This document shows, in pieces, positions 41,704 to 52,172 of a DNA stretch of 54,229 bases (positions are counted from its first letter, which is position 1; each line of letters opens with the position of its first letter). The notes below the pieces were generated by a model that was given only the letters and a program-made list of their open reading frames with translations, ran no database searches and was not told where the DNA came from. Both the position numbers and the translations under genes were made by a program. Source of the DNA: Chloroflexota bacterium (lineage in GTDB: Bacteria > Chloroflexota > Limnocylindria > Limnocylindrales > CSP1-4); the NCBI GenBank assembly GCA_017853275.1, contig JAFMJV010000015.1, positions 1 to 54,229 of the forward strand, read 5' to 3'.

Positions 41704-44302
41704 GGACGATCCCGCGCGCGGGCCTCCTGGCGGCCGGAGCCGTCCTCGGCGCGGTCGGCGTGCCGGCGCTCGGCAGCGGAAGCGTCCTCCTCCTGGGCGC
41801 CGCCTCGGCGATCGGAGCCCTCCTCCTCGGTGCGCGGCGCCGGACGGGGATGGCCGCCCTGGCCGCCGGGCTGGCGCTCCTCCTTCTCCGTGCCGGCGCC
41901 GGTGACCTGATCGCGCCGCGCCCCCCGGCTGCCGGACCGATCCCCACGGACGAGCGCGCCTGGTCGGCCACGGTGACCGGGATCGGCTCGGCGTCCGGCG
42001 GACGGCGCCGGGTCGATCTCCTCCTCGCGGACCCGGCCGCCCCCGGGGGCGCGGGGTGGCGCGCCTGGGGCTGGATCCCGCGGGACAGCCTCGTGGCACC
42101 GGGGGACCGGATCGCCTTCCGGGCCGCCGCCGAGGCGGCTCCCCGGGACGGGAGCGAGCTCGCGGCGATCCTCGCCACGCGCGGTGTCGTCGCCACCGTG
42201 CGGATCGATGAACCACCGGAGATCGCCGGGGGCGGTCCGCTCGGAGAGCTGGAGCACGCACGGCGCGCCGGTGCGGCGGCGATCGGGCGTGCCCTCCCGG
42301 AGCCGGAGGCGGGGCTTGCGGCGGGGATCCTCATCGGCGTCCGCGACGGGCTGGACCGGACGGTCGCCGCCGACTTCGCGACGACGGGTCTCGGCCACCT
42401 CGTGGCGATCAGCGGCTGGAACATCGCGCTCGTGGCGGGGATCGCCGGGGCGCTCCTCCTCCGTCTTCCCCTCGGACGCGGCCGGCGGACCCTCATCGCG
42501 ATCGGCGCCGTCTCGGCCTATGCGCTGGCGTCCGGGGCGAGCGCGAGCGTCCTGCGGGCGGCGGCGATGGGTGGGATCGCGCTCGGAGCGCAGGCCGCCG
42601 GCCGCCCGGCCGGAGCCGCCACCGCGCTCGGTCTCGCCACCACGGCGCTCCTCGCCATCGACCCCGCTTCGGTCGCGGATATCGGCCTCCAGCTCTCGAT
42701 CGGGGCGACGGTCGGGATCCTCGCCTGGGCCGAGCCGATCGGCGGATGGATCGGAGAGCGCGCCGGGGGCCGCACACCGGCCTGGCTCGCCACCACCCTC
42801 GGCGTCTCGCTGGCAGCCCAGGCCGCGACCCTTCCCCTCGTCCTCCTCCACTTCGGCCGGGTCTCCCTCGTCGCACCCCTCGCGAACCTGCTGGCCGCGC
42901 CCCTCGTCGCGCCGGCGATGGCGGTCTCGGCCGCGGGGCTCGGTGCGGGGGTCGCGGCCGGCGCGGGCGTCCCGGACGCGCTGCTCGCCCCCGTGGCGAT
43001 CGGAGGCCGGCTCATCCTCGGCGGCCTCGTCGCGATCGCCGGCAGCCTTGCCGGATGGCCGCTCGCCTCGGTCACCCTCCCCTCACCGCTCGACCTCCTC
43101 GCCGCCGGCGGGGCCGCGGTGGCCCTGGCCATCGTGGAGCTCCGGCGGCGGATGGGGACCCTGCCCGCGGCGGACCGGCCGGCACCGGTCCGGACGCGTG
43201 GGCCGGCGCGGGGGGCGGTGGGCGGAGGGCGGCCCTCCCTCGCCGCCGTCGGCCTCGTGGCGGGAGGAGCCGCGGCTCTTCTGGCCGGGACGGTCGGGAT
43301 CGCGGGCGGCCTCCGCGACGGCCGGATCTCCATCCATGTCCTGGATGTCGGACAGGGGGATGCCGTCCTCGTGGAAGGCGATCGCGGGACGCGGATCCTC
43401 GTCGACGGCGGGCCGGACCCGGACCGTCTCATCACGCTCCTGGACAGCCGGCTCCCCCCGTGGGACCGGCGGATCGACCTCCTCATCCTCTCCCACCCCC
43501 ACGAGGACCATGCCGCGGGCTTCCCGGCACTCTTCGGGCGCTACCGGATCGGGCAGGTGGCGGAGAACGGGATGACCGGACGCGGACCGGGCGAGGCTGC
43601 GCTCCGGAGGGTGCTCGCTCGGGAGGGACGTCCCGTGGCCCGGCTCGCTGCCGGCGACCGGATCGCGGTGGACGGCGGGGAGATCCACGTCCTCTGGCCG
43701 CCGCGGGACGCCGTCCCTGCCCGGTCCCCGGAGAGCGGCCGCGAGGTGAACGACAGCTCGCTCGTCCTCGACCTGCGCTTCGGGGAGCGCCGCTTCCTCC
43801 TGGCCGCGGACGTGGAGGACGATGTGGACCCGCGCCTCCTCGCGGCAGGGATCGCGGAGGGCGGACGGGCAGACCTCCTCAAGGTCGCCCACCACGGGAG
43901 CGCGACCGCGACGACGGACGCCCTCCTCGCAGCGCTCCGGCCCCGCGTCGCCGTGGCGAGCGCGGGTCGCGGGAACCCCTACGGCCACCCCTCGCCGCGC
44001 ACGCTCGACCGGATCCGGGCGAGCGGGGCACGCGTCTTCCGCACGGACGAGGACGGGAGCGTGAGCATCAGCTCGGACGGGCGGGACCTGCGCGTCGTGG
44101 CGAGCGGCCCCACTCCCGTCCGGAGCGCCGCCGGCGGCTGGGACCTGCGCTCCACCCTCCTCGGCCCCTGCCGGATCCCCGGCGGCGCCTCCCTTCCCCC
44201 GGTCACGGCCGGTCCGTTCCCGGCCCGGCCCGCACCGTGGACCACCCATCCCGATCGATCCGGCGCCACCCCTCCCCTCCCTTGCTACGATCGGCGGCGT
44301 GA
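41700..44302 (+). CDS. comEC: ComEC/Rec2 DNA uptake channel (3' end unresolved)
   Basis: At least 800 residues: membrane helices at the N-terminus, the competence domain with GHLVAISGWNIALVAG, more helices, and the C-terminal metallo-beta-lactamase domain (VLDVGQGDAVLVEG, LSHPHEDHAAG, VAHHGSA). It moves single-stranded DNA across the membrane. GTG at 41700 overlaps the comEA stop by 4 bp. The conserved domain ends near 44110, yet this frame has no stop until 46025, running in frame through the HD gene into holA. In another frame a TGA at 44300-44302 would give the usual GTGA overlap with the HD gene. The end given here assumes that, so either a frameshift lies at about 44110-44300, or the protein really continues. 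Start and domains firm, end uncertain. Confidence 0.85.
44283..44291 (+). promoter_or_regulatory. Extended -10 before the HD-domain gene, leaderless candidate
   Basis: TGCTACGAT, 7 nt before the GTG at 44299; no ribosome binding site. No good -35. Confidence 0.45.
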
Positions 44303-44910
44303 CGATCCCCTCCCGGACGGACGCCGCCCGGATCCTCCTCGACCTCGAGGCACCCGCCTCGCTCGTCCGGCACATGGCGGCCGTGGCGGAGATCGCGGCC
44401 GCCCTCGCGGGGCGTGCCGCCGCCCGCGGCGTCCCCGTGGACCCCCGGCTCGTGGAGGCGGCGGCCCTCCTCCACGACATGGACAAGGCGCTCCCCACAA
44501 CGGACCCGCTCCGTGCCCTCGGCCACGGCCACGCCGGCGCCGAGTGGCTCGCGCGGCGCGGGCACGGGGAGCTCTCGCCGGCCGTCGATCGCCATCCCGT
44601 GATCCGGCTCGTCACGCCGGAGGCGGAGCGCTGGCTGGAGAGTGCCCCGCTGGAGGAGCGGATCGTCGCCTACGCGGACAAGCGCGCGGCGGCCCGCCTC
44701 GGTCCGCTCGGTGCCCGGTTCGCCCGCTGGGAGCGGCTCCATCCGGCCCACCGCGCCGACCTGCGACTCGCCCGCATCCGGGCGGAGCGGCTGGAGCGGG
44801 ACGTCTGCGACGCCGCCGACCTCGCGCCGGAGTCGGTGGCGCGGCTCCCGTGGGTGCGCGCCGCCTTCCGGGAGGCCGAGGCCACCCCGGCGCCGGCGGC
44901 CGGCCGGTGA
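44299..44910 (+). CDS. HD-domain phosphohydrolase
   Basis: 203 residues. HD motifs: SLVRHMAAVAEIAAALAGR (first His) and VEAAALLHDMDKALP (HD pair), followed by GHGHAGAEWLARRGH, then a C-terminal helical part. YqeK-like diadenosine tetraphosphatases are one possible match, since yqeK usually accompanies nadD and rsfS, found here 2.7 kb away on the other strand; this is not proven. GTG at 44299 is 7 nt behind TACGAT. The frame differs from the comEC frame, which stays open through this gene. It overlaps holA by 4 bp. Confidence 0.82.
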   Translation: MTIPSRTDAARILLDLEAPASLVRHMAAVAEIAAALAGRAAARGVPVDPRLVEAAALLHDMDKALPTTDPLRALGHGHAGAEWLARRGHGELSPAVDRHPVIRLVTPEAERWLESAPLEERIVAYADKRAAARLGPLGARFARWERLHPAHRADLRLARIRAERLERDVCDAADLAPESVARLPWVRAAFREAEATPAPAAGR

Positions 44911-46025
44911 TCCCGGCCACGGGGGCGGGGAGCGCACCGATCGCCTTCCTCTCCGGGGAGGATGCCTGGTCGATCGACCGGGCCGTCCGCGAGCTGGCCG
45001 TCCGCCTCGGCGCGGACGGTCCCGCCCTGGAGATCTGGCGCGCCCCCGGCGATGAGGACCCCGGCGAAGGGGATGCGGTCGCGGCTCGCCGGACGCGCGT
45101 CCTCGAGGAGGTCGAGGGCCGGGTCGCCGGCGCCACCCTCTTCGGGGGTGGGACGCTCGTCGTCCTCCGCCAGCCGGCCTGGATCGCCCGCGAGAGCACC
45201 GGCCGGGCACGGCTCATCCGCCTCCTCGGGCTCGTGGCGCCGGGGAACGGGCTCTGCTTCACCGAGCTCGCGGGCACGGACGGGAAGGAGCCTGCGGCCA
45301 CGGCCGAGCTGCGGACGGCGGTCGCGGAGGCCGGTGGGAGCGTCGTCCGCTTCCCGGCGATCGGGCGCGAGCGGTTCGCCCCGTGGCTCGAGGAGCGCGC
45401 GCGGGAGCTGGGGACGACGCTCGGCCCGGGGGCGGCAGCTCTCCTCGCCGAGCGGGTGGGGGCGAACGTCCGGGAGAACGACATCGACCGGCGCCGTCAG
45501 ACCGAGCTCGCCTACGGGGAGCTGGAGAAGCTCGCCCTCTACCGGCCCGGTGGGACGGCGAGCCGCGAGGATGTGGCGGCGCTCGTCGCAGAGGCGGTCC
45601 CGGGCTCCGCGTGGGCATTCCTGGACGCCGTGGGGGACCGCCGCTCCGTGGACGCCTCCCGGCTTGCGGAGCGGCTCCTCGCCGAGGGGACCGCGCTCCC
45701 CCTCCTCGTGGCCCAGCTCCACCGGAGGCTTCGCGACCTGATCATCGCCCGTGACCTGATGGATGCCCGCGCACGACCGCCGGAGATCATGAAGGCGCTC
45801 GGGGTCGCGCAGCCCTACCGCGCGCAGCGGCTGACGGAGCAGGCGGGGACCTGGACCGCCGCTGAGCTCGAGGCCGCGCTCGGGGCGCTCGTGGCGCTCG
45901 ACCTGCGGAGCCGCGGGCTCGACCCGGCGGGCGGCCGCGTCCGCGTCTCGGATGCGCGGGATGCGCTCGGGCTCCAGCGCTTCCTCGGCGAGCAGGTCGC
46001 CCGGGCGGCGCGACCGGCGCGCTAG
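44907..46025 (+). CDS. holA: DNA polymerase III subunit delta
   Basis: 372 residues. N-terminal IAFLSGEDAWSIDRAVREL and LFGGGTLVVLRQPAW, a middle RVGANVRENDIDRRRQTELAYGELEKLALY (about residues 185-214), and the C-terminal LLVAQLHRRLRDLIIARDLM are the standard HolA pattern of the clamp loader. GTG at 44907 overlaps the HD gene stop (GTGA). In frame with the upstream comEC reading, which has no stop between them. Confidence 0.92.
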   Translation: MIPATGAGSAPIAFLSGEDAWSIDRAVRELAVRLGADGPALEIWRAPGDEDPGEGDAVAARRTRVLEEVEGRVAGATLFGGGTLVVLRQPAWIARESTGRARLIRLLGLVAPGNGLCFTELAGTDGKEPAATAELRTAVAEAGGSVVRFPAIGRERFAPWLEERARELGTTLGPGAAALLAERVGANVRENDIDRRRQTELAYGELEKLALYRPGGTASREDVAALVAEAVPGSAWAFLDAVGDRRSVDASRLAERLLAEGTALPLLVAQLHRRLRDLIIARDLMDARARPPEIMKALGVAQPYRAQRLTEQAGTWTAAELEAALGALVALDLRSRGLDPAGGRVRVSDARDALGLQRFLGEQVARAARPAR

Positions 46026-46029
46026 GCGG

Positions 46030-46272
46030 TCAGGCGGTCCGCTCGCGGAGCGCGACGTCGCTCTCGATCGCGAAGGTGCAGCGTCCGTCCGTGACGTCGA
46101 GGATCTCCAGGAGCTCCGGCGCGAGGTAGAGCTGCCGGCACTCCGTGCACAGGGATGCGGGCAGGTCGAAGCGGAGCTGCTCGCTTTCGTCCGGCATGCG
46201 GAAGACGGTGTCGAAGCGCGACGCGACGAGCATCGCCGAGCAGACCGGACAGCGATCCTGGAGCCAGTACAT
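46030..46272 (-). CDS. Small zinc-ribbon protein
   Basis: 80 residues with two CxxC pairs (RCPVCSAM and LCTECRQL), the pattern of a zinc ribbon of the CpXC or YgiT kind, and a C-terminal beta-rich segment. No clear family. Convergent with holA, 4 bp between the stops. ATG at 46272 has only a weak ribosome binding site. Role unknown. Confidence 0.65.
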   Translation of the reverse strand: MYWLQDRCPVCSAMLVASRFDTVFRMPDESEQLRFDLPASLCTECRQLYLAPELLEILDVTDGRCTFAIESDVALRERTA

Positions 46273-46288
46273 CCGCGACCCCGTGCCT

Positions 46289-46319
46289 CTCCCGGGCCGG
46301 TCCCTCCGGCCCTCGGGAG
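46289..46319 (-). terminator. Hairpin between rsfS and the zinc-ribbon gene
   Basis: On plus, CTCCCGGGCCGG, spacer TCCCT, CCGGCCCTCGGGAG; a single bulged base. It may end the rho-obg-nadD-rsfS transcript. No T-run. Confidence 0.45.
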
Positions 46320-46425
46320 CGAGAGGCTACGGGCCGGCACCCCACGGAACGGATGACCCGATGGTCCTGCCGCCCCCCGGCCGACCGAACCGTCCGGTCC
46401 CCGCTCGACCGCGGACCCGGAGGAG

Positions 46426-46962
46426 CTAGAGGACCTTCACGAGGAGGGTCGCGTCCGCCCAGAGGGCATCGAGGGCGTAGTACTCGCGCTCGGGGGCCGC
46501 CATGACGTGGAGGATCGCGGCCCCGAAGTCGAGGAGGACCCAGTGCGACGCGGGGGTCCCCTCGCGGCCGATCGGGAGGGTCCCCTCCGGCTTCAACCCC
46601 TCCGCGACCCCGTCCGCGATCGCGCCCAGCTGCCGCTCCGACCCACCGCAGCAGAGGACGATGTAGTCCGTCACGGTCGTCAGGGCGCGCACGTCGAGGA
46701 GGACGATCTCCGTCGCCTTCTTGTCCTCGGCGAGCTCCACGATCCGGCGCGCCATCGCGAGCGCGCGCGGATCCGGCTCCCCCGGGTCGATCGTCCCGTC
46801 CGCCGTGGCAGCGACCCGCTTCCGCGGCCGTGCCTTGCCGGGTTCGCGGTGCGGGAGGCCGGGGCGCCGGGCTTCCGCCGGCCGCTCGGGCGCGGGCGCG
46901 GCCGGGGCGTCGGCGCCGGCCTCCGGCGCGGCTTCGGCAGGCTCGGGGAGGCGGTCGGTCAC
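46426..46962 (-). CDS. rsfS: Ribosome silencing factor RsfS (Iojap/DUF143)
   Basis: 178 residues. The conserved domain is at the C-terminal end: VLLDVRALTTVTDYIVLCCG, SERQLGAIADGV and HWVLLDFGAAILHVM. It binds L14 of the large subunit and blocks joining under starvation. An unusual N-terminal extension of about 65 Ala/Pro/Glu-rich residues precedes it. GTG at 46962 follows a GAGGAG site by 9 bp. Downstream of nadD, as in many bacteria. Confidence 0.92.
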   Translation of the reverse strand: MTDRLPEPAEAAPEAGADAPAAPAPERPAEARRPGLPHREPGKARPRKRVAATADGTIDPGEPDPRALAMARRIVELAEDKKATEIVLLDVRALTTVTDYIVLCCGGSERQLGAIADGVAEGLKPEGTLPIGREGTPASHWVLLDFGAAILHVMAAPEREYYALDALWADATLLVKVL

Positions 46963-47011
46963 GGATGGCTCCTCGTGGGATCGGGGGTCGGGCAGGGGTC
47001 GGGTCGGTCCA

Positions 47012-47656
47012 TCATCGGGCATCCCGGTAGAGGCCGCGCTCCCGGATGTGGTCCGCCACCGCGGGTGGCACGAGCGCCCGGATCGAGCGGCCTGCGGCGA
47101 CCCGGGCGCGGATCTCCGTGGCGGAGATCGCGAGGAAGGGGCCGTCCAGGACGAGCAGGCGTGCCTCCGCGCCCGGGAAGCGCGCGGCGAAGGCCGCCCG
47201 GTCCACGGGGGCCGCCCCCGGCCGGGGGACGACCGCGAGGCGCGCGAGCTCGAGGATCCGCGCGGGCTCCCGCCAGTCCGGGAAGCCCGCGAGCGCCTCG
47301 GCGGAGAGGATGAAGACGGGTCGCTCGCGGCCCTCCGCATCCGCCTCGGCGGCGAGCACCTCCAGGGTGAGGACGGCCCAGCTCGGGCCGGGCCGCTCGA
47401 GCTCGATGCGCGAGACGGAGAGCCCCGGATCGCCCGCCACGGCGAGCTCGACCATCGCGACCCGGTCCTCCGGCGAGGAGATCGTGCGGCCGGCCTTGTG
47501 CGGCGGCTGTGCCGCGGGGATGAGGATCGTCCCGGCGAGGCCGAGCGCCTCGCGCGCCTCCGCGGCGATCGCGAGGTGCCCGTGGTGGATCGGGTCGAAG
47601 GTGCCGCCGAGGATCCCCCAGGGCGGCAGGAGACGGCGCTCCGCGGGCGCGCTCAC
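47012..47656 (-). CDS. nadD: Nicotinate-nucleotide adenylyltransferase
   Basis: 214 residues. GILGGTFDPIHHGHLAIA (nucleotidyl transferase (H/T)xGH motif), PPHKAG and FLAISATEIRARV near the C-terminus are diagnostic. It makes deamido-NAD in NAD synthesis. GTG at 47656 overlaps the obg stop (GTGA). Confidence 0.95.
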   Translation of the reverse strand: MSAPAERRLLPPWGILGGTFDPIHHGHLAIAAEAREALGLAGTILIPAAQPPHKAGRTISSPEDRVAMVELAVAGDPGLSVSRIELERPGPSWAVLTLEVLAAEADAEGRERPVFILSAEALAGFPDWREPARILELARLAVVPRPGAAPVDRAAFAARFPGAEARLLVLDGPFLAISATEIRARVAAGRSIRALVPPAVADHIRERGLYRDAR

Positions 47657-48948
47657 TCCGCCTCCGCGTCGCCCCAGAAGAGCTCGATCGGGCCGATCCG
47701 GACGAGATCCCCGTCCCGGACCCCGGCCTCCTCCATCGCCCGTTCCAGCCCGGAGCGGCGGAGCTCCCGCTGGAAGCGGAGCGCCGATTCCTCGCGCTCG
47801 AAGTCGGTCTGGAGGACGAGCCGCTCGAAGCGCCGGCCCTCCACCCGCCAGGACCCGTCCGGATCGTGGGAGATCGTGAAGCCGGTATCGACCGGCGCGA
47901 CACGGTGGACGACGACACCGGCGGGCTCCCCGGGCGAGGCGAGCGTCGCGGCGTCCGGCAGGAGCCGGGCGAGCGCATCGATGAGCGTGGTCATCCCCTC
48001 GCCGTCCCGCGCGGAGACCGCCACCACCTCCAGGCCCTCCGCGTCGCGGGCCGCGCGGAACTCCGCGAGCCGGTCCGCGGCACCGGGGAGGTCGAGCTTG
48101 TTCGCGACGACGAGGGTCGTCTTCTCGAGGAGACGCGGGTCGCGCGCCGCGAGCTCGTCCCGGATCGTCCCGTAGTCCCGCTCCGGACGCTCCGCCCCGA
48201 GATCGACGACATGGACGAGGACGCGCGTCCGCTCCACGTGGCGGAGGAAGGCGAAGCCGAGCCCTGCGCCGGCGCTCGCCCCCTCGATCAGCCCGGGGAG
48301 ATCCGCGATCGTGGGGCGCCGGTGGTCCGTGGCGTCCAGGGCTTCCAGATCGAGGACCCCGAGGTTCGGCTCGAGCGTCGTGAAGGGGTAGGGCGCGATC
48401 CGCGGAGTGGCGGCGGTGAGGGCCGCCAGGAGCGTGCTCTTCCCGGCGTTCGGGAGCCCCACGAGCCCGATATCGGCGATGAGACGGAGCTCGAGGCGCA
48501 GGCGCTGCTCGGCGCCCGGCTCGCCCCGCTGGGCATGGCGCGGCGCCTGGTTCACGGCGGTCGCGAAGTGGACGTTGCCGAGCCCGCCCTTGCCGCCGCG
48601 GGCCACGAGGAGCTCCTGTCCCGGCACGACGAGGTCCGCGAGGAGCTCCCCTTCGTGGGTGAAGACGACGGTACCGGGCGGGACGGGCAGGCGCAGGTCC
48701 GCACCTGCCTTGCCGTGGCGCTTCGAGCTCTGGCCGGGTCCGCCCGGCTCGGCCCGGAAGTGGTGGCGGAACCGGTAGTCCCCGAGCGTGGTCTGGCCGA
48801 TCTCCACGACGAGATAGACGGAGCCGCCACGGCCACCGTCCCCGCCATCCGGACCCCCGCGCGGGACATGCGATTCGCGGCGCATCGTGGCTGCGCCGTC
48901 ACCGCCTGCGCCGGCGATGACCGTCAGGGAGACGTGATCGAGGAACAT
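47653..48948 (-). CDS. obg: GTPase Obg (ribosome assembly)
   Basis: 431 residues in three domains: the Gly-rich OBG fold (VSLTVIAGAGGDGAATMRR to about residue 155), a G domain with GLPNAGKST, TIADLPG and VVANKLD, and the C-terminal OCT domain (about residues 345-430, RVAPVDTGFTI to IELFWGD). All intact. ATG at 48948, 31 bp after the rho stop. Confidence 0.96.
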   Translation of the reverse strand: MFLDHVSLTVIAGAGGDGAATMRRESHVPRGGPDGGDGGRGGSVYLVVEIGQTTLGDYRFRHHFRAEPGGPGQSSKRHGKAGADLRLPVPPGTVVFTHEGELLADLVVPGQELLVARGGKGGLGNVHFATAVNQAPRHAQRGEPGAEQRLRLELRLIADIGLVGLPNAGKSTLLAALTAATPRIAPYPFTTLEPNLGVLDLEALDATDHRRPTIADLPGLIEGASAGAGLGFAFLRHVERTRVLVHVVDLGAERPERDYGTIRDELAARDPRLLEKTTLVVANKLDLPGAADRLAEFRAARDAEGLEVVAVSARDGEGMTTLIDALARLLPDAATLASPGEPAGVVVHRVAPVDTGFTISHDPDGSWRVEGRRFERLVLQTDFEREESALRFQRELRRSGLERAMEEAGVRDGDLVRIGPIELFWGDAEAE

Positions 48949-48979
48949 CCGCGCTCCCTGGCCGCGCGTCCGCGGCGGG

Positions 48980-50242
48980 TCAGGATTCGGCCGCCTGCTT
49001 CGTCAGCGAGGCGAGGAAGGTCGCGTTGGAGTCGGACTTGGAGAGCCGGTTGAGGAGAAGCTCGATCCCCTCGTTCGTGCCCACCGCCGAGAGCATCCGG
49101 CGCATCGTCCAGACGAGGCGAAGGGTCCCCTCCTCCAGGAGGAGCTCCTCGCGGCGGGTGCCGGAGCGCTGGACATCGATGGCGGGGAAGATCCGCTTCT
49201 CGGCGAGCTTCCGGTCCAGGATGAGCTCCGAGTTGCCGGTCCCCTTGAACTCCTCGTAGATGACGTCATCCATGCGCGAGCCGGTATCCACGAGGCAGGT
49301 GGCGATGATCGTGAGCGAGCCACCCTCCTCGAGCTTCCGGGCGGCGCCGAAGAAGCGCTTGGGCGGGTAGAGGGCGACCGGGTCGATGCCGCCGGTGAGC
49401 GTCCGGCCCGAGGGCGGCAGGGCGAGGTTGTAGGCGCGCGAGAGGCGGGTGATCGAGTCCATGAGGATCACGACATCCCGGCCGTTCTCGACCTGGCGCT
49501 TGGCGATCTCGAGCGCCATCTCCGCCACGTGCGCGTGGTTCTCGGTGGGCTCGTCGAAGGTGGAGGAGATGACCTCTCCCTTCACCGAGCGGCGCATGTC
49601 CGTCACCTCCTCCGGGCGCTCGCCGATGAGCGCGACCATGAGGAGGATCTCCGGGTAGTTCGTGGAGATGCCGTTCGCGATGTTCTTGAGGAGCATCGTC
49701 TTGCCGGCCTTGGGCGGGCTGACGATGAGCGCGCGCTGGCCCTTCCCGATCGGGTTGACGAGGTTGACGAGCCGCTGGCTGAGGTTCTTGGGGTCGCTCT
49801 CGAGGTTGATGAGATCGATCGGGTGGATCGGCGTCAGGGCGTCGAAGTGGGGGCGGCGCTTGGCGGTCTCCGGGTCCACCCCGCCGACCGATTCCACGCG
49901 CACCAGGCTCCAGTACTTCTCCCCGTCCTTGGGCGCCCGGGTCACCCCGCCGACACGGTCACCGGCCCGCAGGCCGAAGCGCCGGACCTGGGGGGAGCTG
50001 ACGTAGATGTCCCCGGGGCTGGGCATCAGACCCTTCACGCGGATGAAGCCGAAGCCGTCCTCCACGATGTCCAGGATGCCCGTGATGTACGCCTGCCCGC
50101 CGCGCTCCGCCTGCGCCTGCATGATCTGCTCGACGAGGGCGTCCTTGCCCAGGGAACGGGCATCCTCCACGCCCAGCTCGCCGCCGATCCGGACGAGCTC
50201 GCGGAGGGGCTTCCCGTTCAGGTCGTTCAGGTTCATCGGCAC
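48980..50242 (-). CDS. rho: Transcription termination factor Rho
   Basis: 420 residues. The N-terminal [19 protein letters not shown] helix domain and RNA-binding part ([34 protein letters not shown]), then the ATPase with [16 protein letters not shown] (Walker A), [13 protein letters not shown] and [13 protein letters not shown], and the R-loop [18 protein letters not shown]. No long insertion, unlike actinobacterial Rho. GTG at 50242 is preferred over ATG at 50236 because GAGGA sits 10 bp upstream of it. Confidence 0.96.
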   Translation of the reverse strand: MPMNLNDLNGKPLRELVRIGGELGVEDARSLGKDALVEQIMQAQAERGGQAYITGILDIVEDGFGFIRVKGLMPSPGDIYVSSPQVRRFGLRAGDRVGGVTRAPKDGEKYWSLVRVESVGGVDPETAKRRPHFDALTPIHPIDLINLESDPKNLSQRLVNLVNPIGKGQRALIVSPPKAGKTMLLKNIANGISTNYPEILLMVALIGERPEEVTDMRRSVKGEVISSTFDEPTENHAHVAEMALEIAKRQVENGRDVVILMDSITRLSRAYNLALPPSGRTLTGGIDPVALYPPKRFFGAARKLEEGGSLTIIATCLVDTGSRMDDVIYEEFKGTGNSELILDRKLAEKRIFPAIDVQRSGTRREELLLEEGTLRLVWTMRRMLSAVGTNEGIELLLNRLSKSDSNATFLASLTKQAAES

Positions 50243-50384
50243 GGCGATGGGTTCCTCGTGGGCGGGCCCGGGGCTGCCGGGACGGACGGGGAGGAAGGAC
50301 GAACGCCTTCCGGATGGGGTGAGGCCCGGCGGCTCCGCGCGGCCGATGGCCGCAGCAGAGAGGGTTCCAGGGGGACTCGACGGG

Positions 50385-50412
50385 ATGATACCAAAGGACG
50401 CCCGCGGGTCAA
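50385..50412 (-). promoter_or_regulatory. Promoter of the rho-obg-nadD-rsfS operon
   Basis: On the minus strand: -35 TTGACC (50412-50407), 16-nt spacer, -10 TATCAT (50390-50385). Start near 50378, so the leader before rho is about 136 nt. The leader has GC-rich self-pairing stretches (around GGCCATCGGCC), possibly for autoregulation. Confidence 0.7.
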
Positions 50413-50434
50413 GACCCCCGGCCCGGGGCGTGGG

Positions 50435-52132
<1,698 letters not shown>

Positions 52133-52172
52133 GCCGAACCGCGGCGATGTGGCGCGGGCCGCGCGCTGCCGC

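Noticed and set aside
40965-46025. A single 1686-codon open frame read as one giant gene
   Set aside because: The frame contains two genuine genes (comEC and holA) and crosses comEA and the HD gene, both real in other frames; it starts far upstream without a ribosome binding site. The open frame between comEC and holA is kept as a separate finding.
50243-50434. Riboswitch in the rho leader
   Set aside because: The leader has GC-rich pairing, but no match to a known aptamer core could be recognised. Rho autoregulation is more likely.
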